Assembly (NCBI GenBank): GCA_905193085.1
Contig: CAJJNI010000036.1
Coordinates: 1 to 15,653, forward strand
Source of the DNA: an uncultured Lachnospiraceae bacterium
GTDB taxonomy: Bacteria > Bacillota > Clostridia > Lachnospirales > Lachnospiraceae
Length of the DNA: 15,653 nt
Reading direction: 5' to 3'
The translations under genes were made by a program, and so were the position numbers. This document shows, piece after piece, positions 15,564 to 15,653 of the stretch; the stretch's first letter is position 1; every line of letters begins with the position of its first letter. Below the pieces are notes generated by a model, which did no database searches, had not been told where the DNA came from, and worked only from the letters and a program-made list of their open reading frames with translations.

Positions 15564-15653
15564 ATGAGTAAATTATTTGATGATACAATGCAGGGCTTAT
15601 TAGAAGCTGTTGAAATTGAAAAAGGTAATTTACCATTAACAGAAAGAGAAGAT
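15564..15653 (+). CDS. Antitoxin of the HigA/XRE type, partial (cut by window end)
   Basis: Only the first 30 codons are visible: MSKLFDDTMQGLLEAVEIEK, then GNLPLTERED. The acidic opening helix and the position directly behind a HigB/RelE-like gene fit HigA-type antitoxins, which carry a helix-turn-helix of the XRE type further on and repress their own operon. The DNA-binding part is outside the window, so the family call rests on context and the N-terminal style. AGGAGG at 15551-15556 provides a strong ribosome site seven bases before the ATG. Confidence 0.75.
   Translation, partial: MSKLFDDTMQGLLEAVEIEKGNLPLTERED

Noticed and set aside
1..15653. Mobile element, integrase, phage or defence cluster
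   Set aside because: No transposase, integrase, terminal inverted repeat or defence gene is seen apart from the toxin-antitoxin pair at the right edge.

Overview
The window looks like chromosomal DNA of a low-GC, Gram-positive anaerobe, most probably a Lachnospiraceae-type clostridium. This is inference. It rests on AT-rich codon use, GGAGG-type ribosome binding sites, sigma-A style promoters, rho-independent terminators, a dockerin-bearing secreted amidase, GBS Bsp-like repeat modules and protein styles typical of that family. I cannot name the genus. The theme is the cell envelope: wall hydrolysis, sugar-phosphate supply, surface glycan initiation and ligation, and envelope protein quality control.

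Layout. Positions 8-4551 (+) hold a two-gene unit of secreted peptidoglycan hydrolases: a zinc N-acetylmuramoyl-L-alanine amidase with a C-terminal dockerin, then a glucosaminidase. Both carry GBS Bsp-like modules. A terminator near 4558-4603 separates this unit from a convergent family-4 glycosyltransferase (minus strand, 4620-5738). That gene is divergent from a phosphoglucomutase/phosphomannomutase (5938-7671, +), and the two have overlapping predicted promoters. A GC-richer patch and a bidirectional terminator (7821-7880) follow. The minus strand then carries a sugar-phosphate transferase (11048-9645, TTG start) followed 21 nt later by a LytR-CpsA-Psr ligase (9623-7899), read as one transcript. 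Divergent to these is glmS (11273-13108, +), with a strong promoter and a short leader. Next come an HtrA-like membrane serine protease (13365-15002, +), a terminator, and a RelE/HigB-type toxin gene (15226-15561, +) with the start of its antitoxin gene (15564 to the window end).

How they may work together (inference): GlmS makes glucosamine-6-phosphate for peptidoglycan and amino-sugar precursors. The mutase makes hexose-1-phosphate for nucleotide sugars. The sugar-phosphate transferase loads the first sugar onto undecaprenyl phosphate, and glycosyltransferases of the family-4 type extend the glycan. The LCP protein would ligate the finished polymer to peptidoglycan. The amidase and glucosaminidase cut peptidoglycan, and HtrA removes damaged exported protein. 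No polymerase, flippase or further glycosyltransferase is present, so this is only part of a glycan pathway.

I did not find a convincing new multi-gene system. The points most worth a second look are the dockerin on a peptidoglycan amidase, the coding tandem repeats in three envelope proteins, a short shared motif behind two terminators, and the overlapping divergent promoters at 5827-5862.
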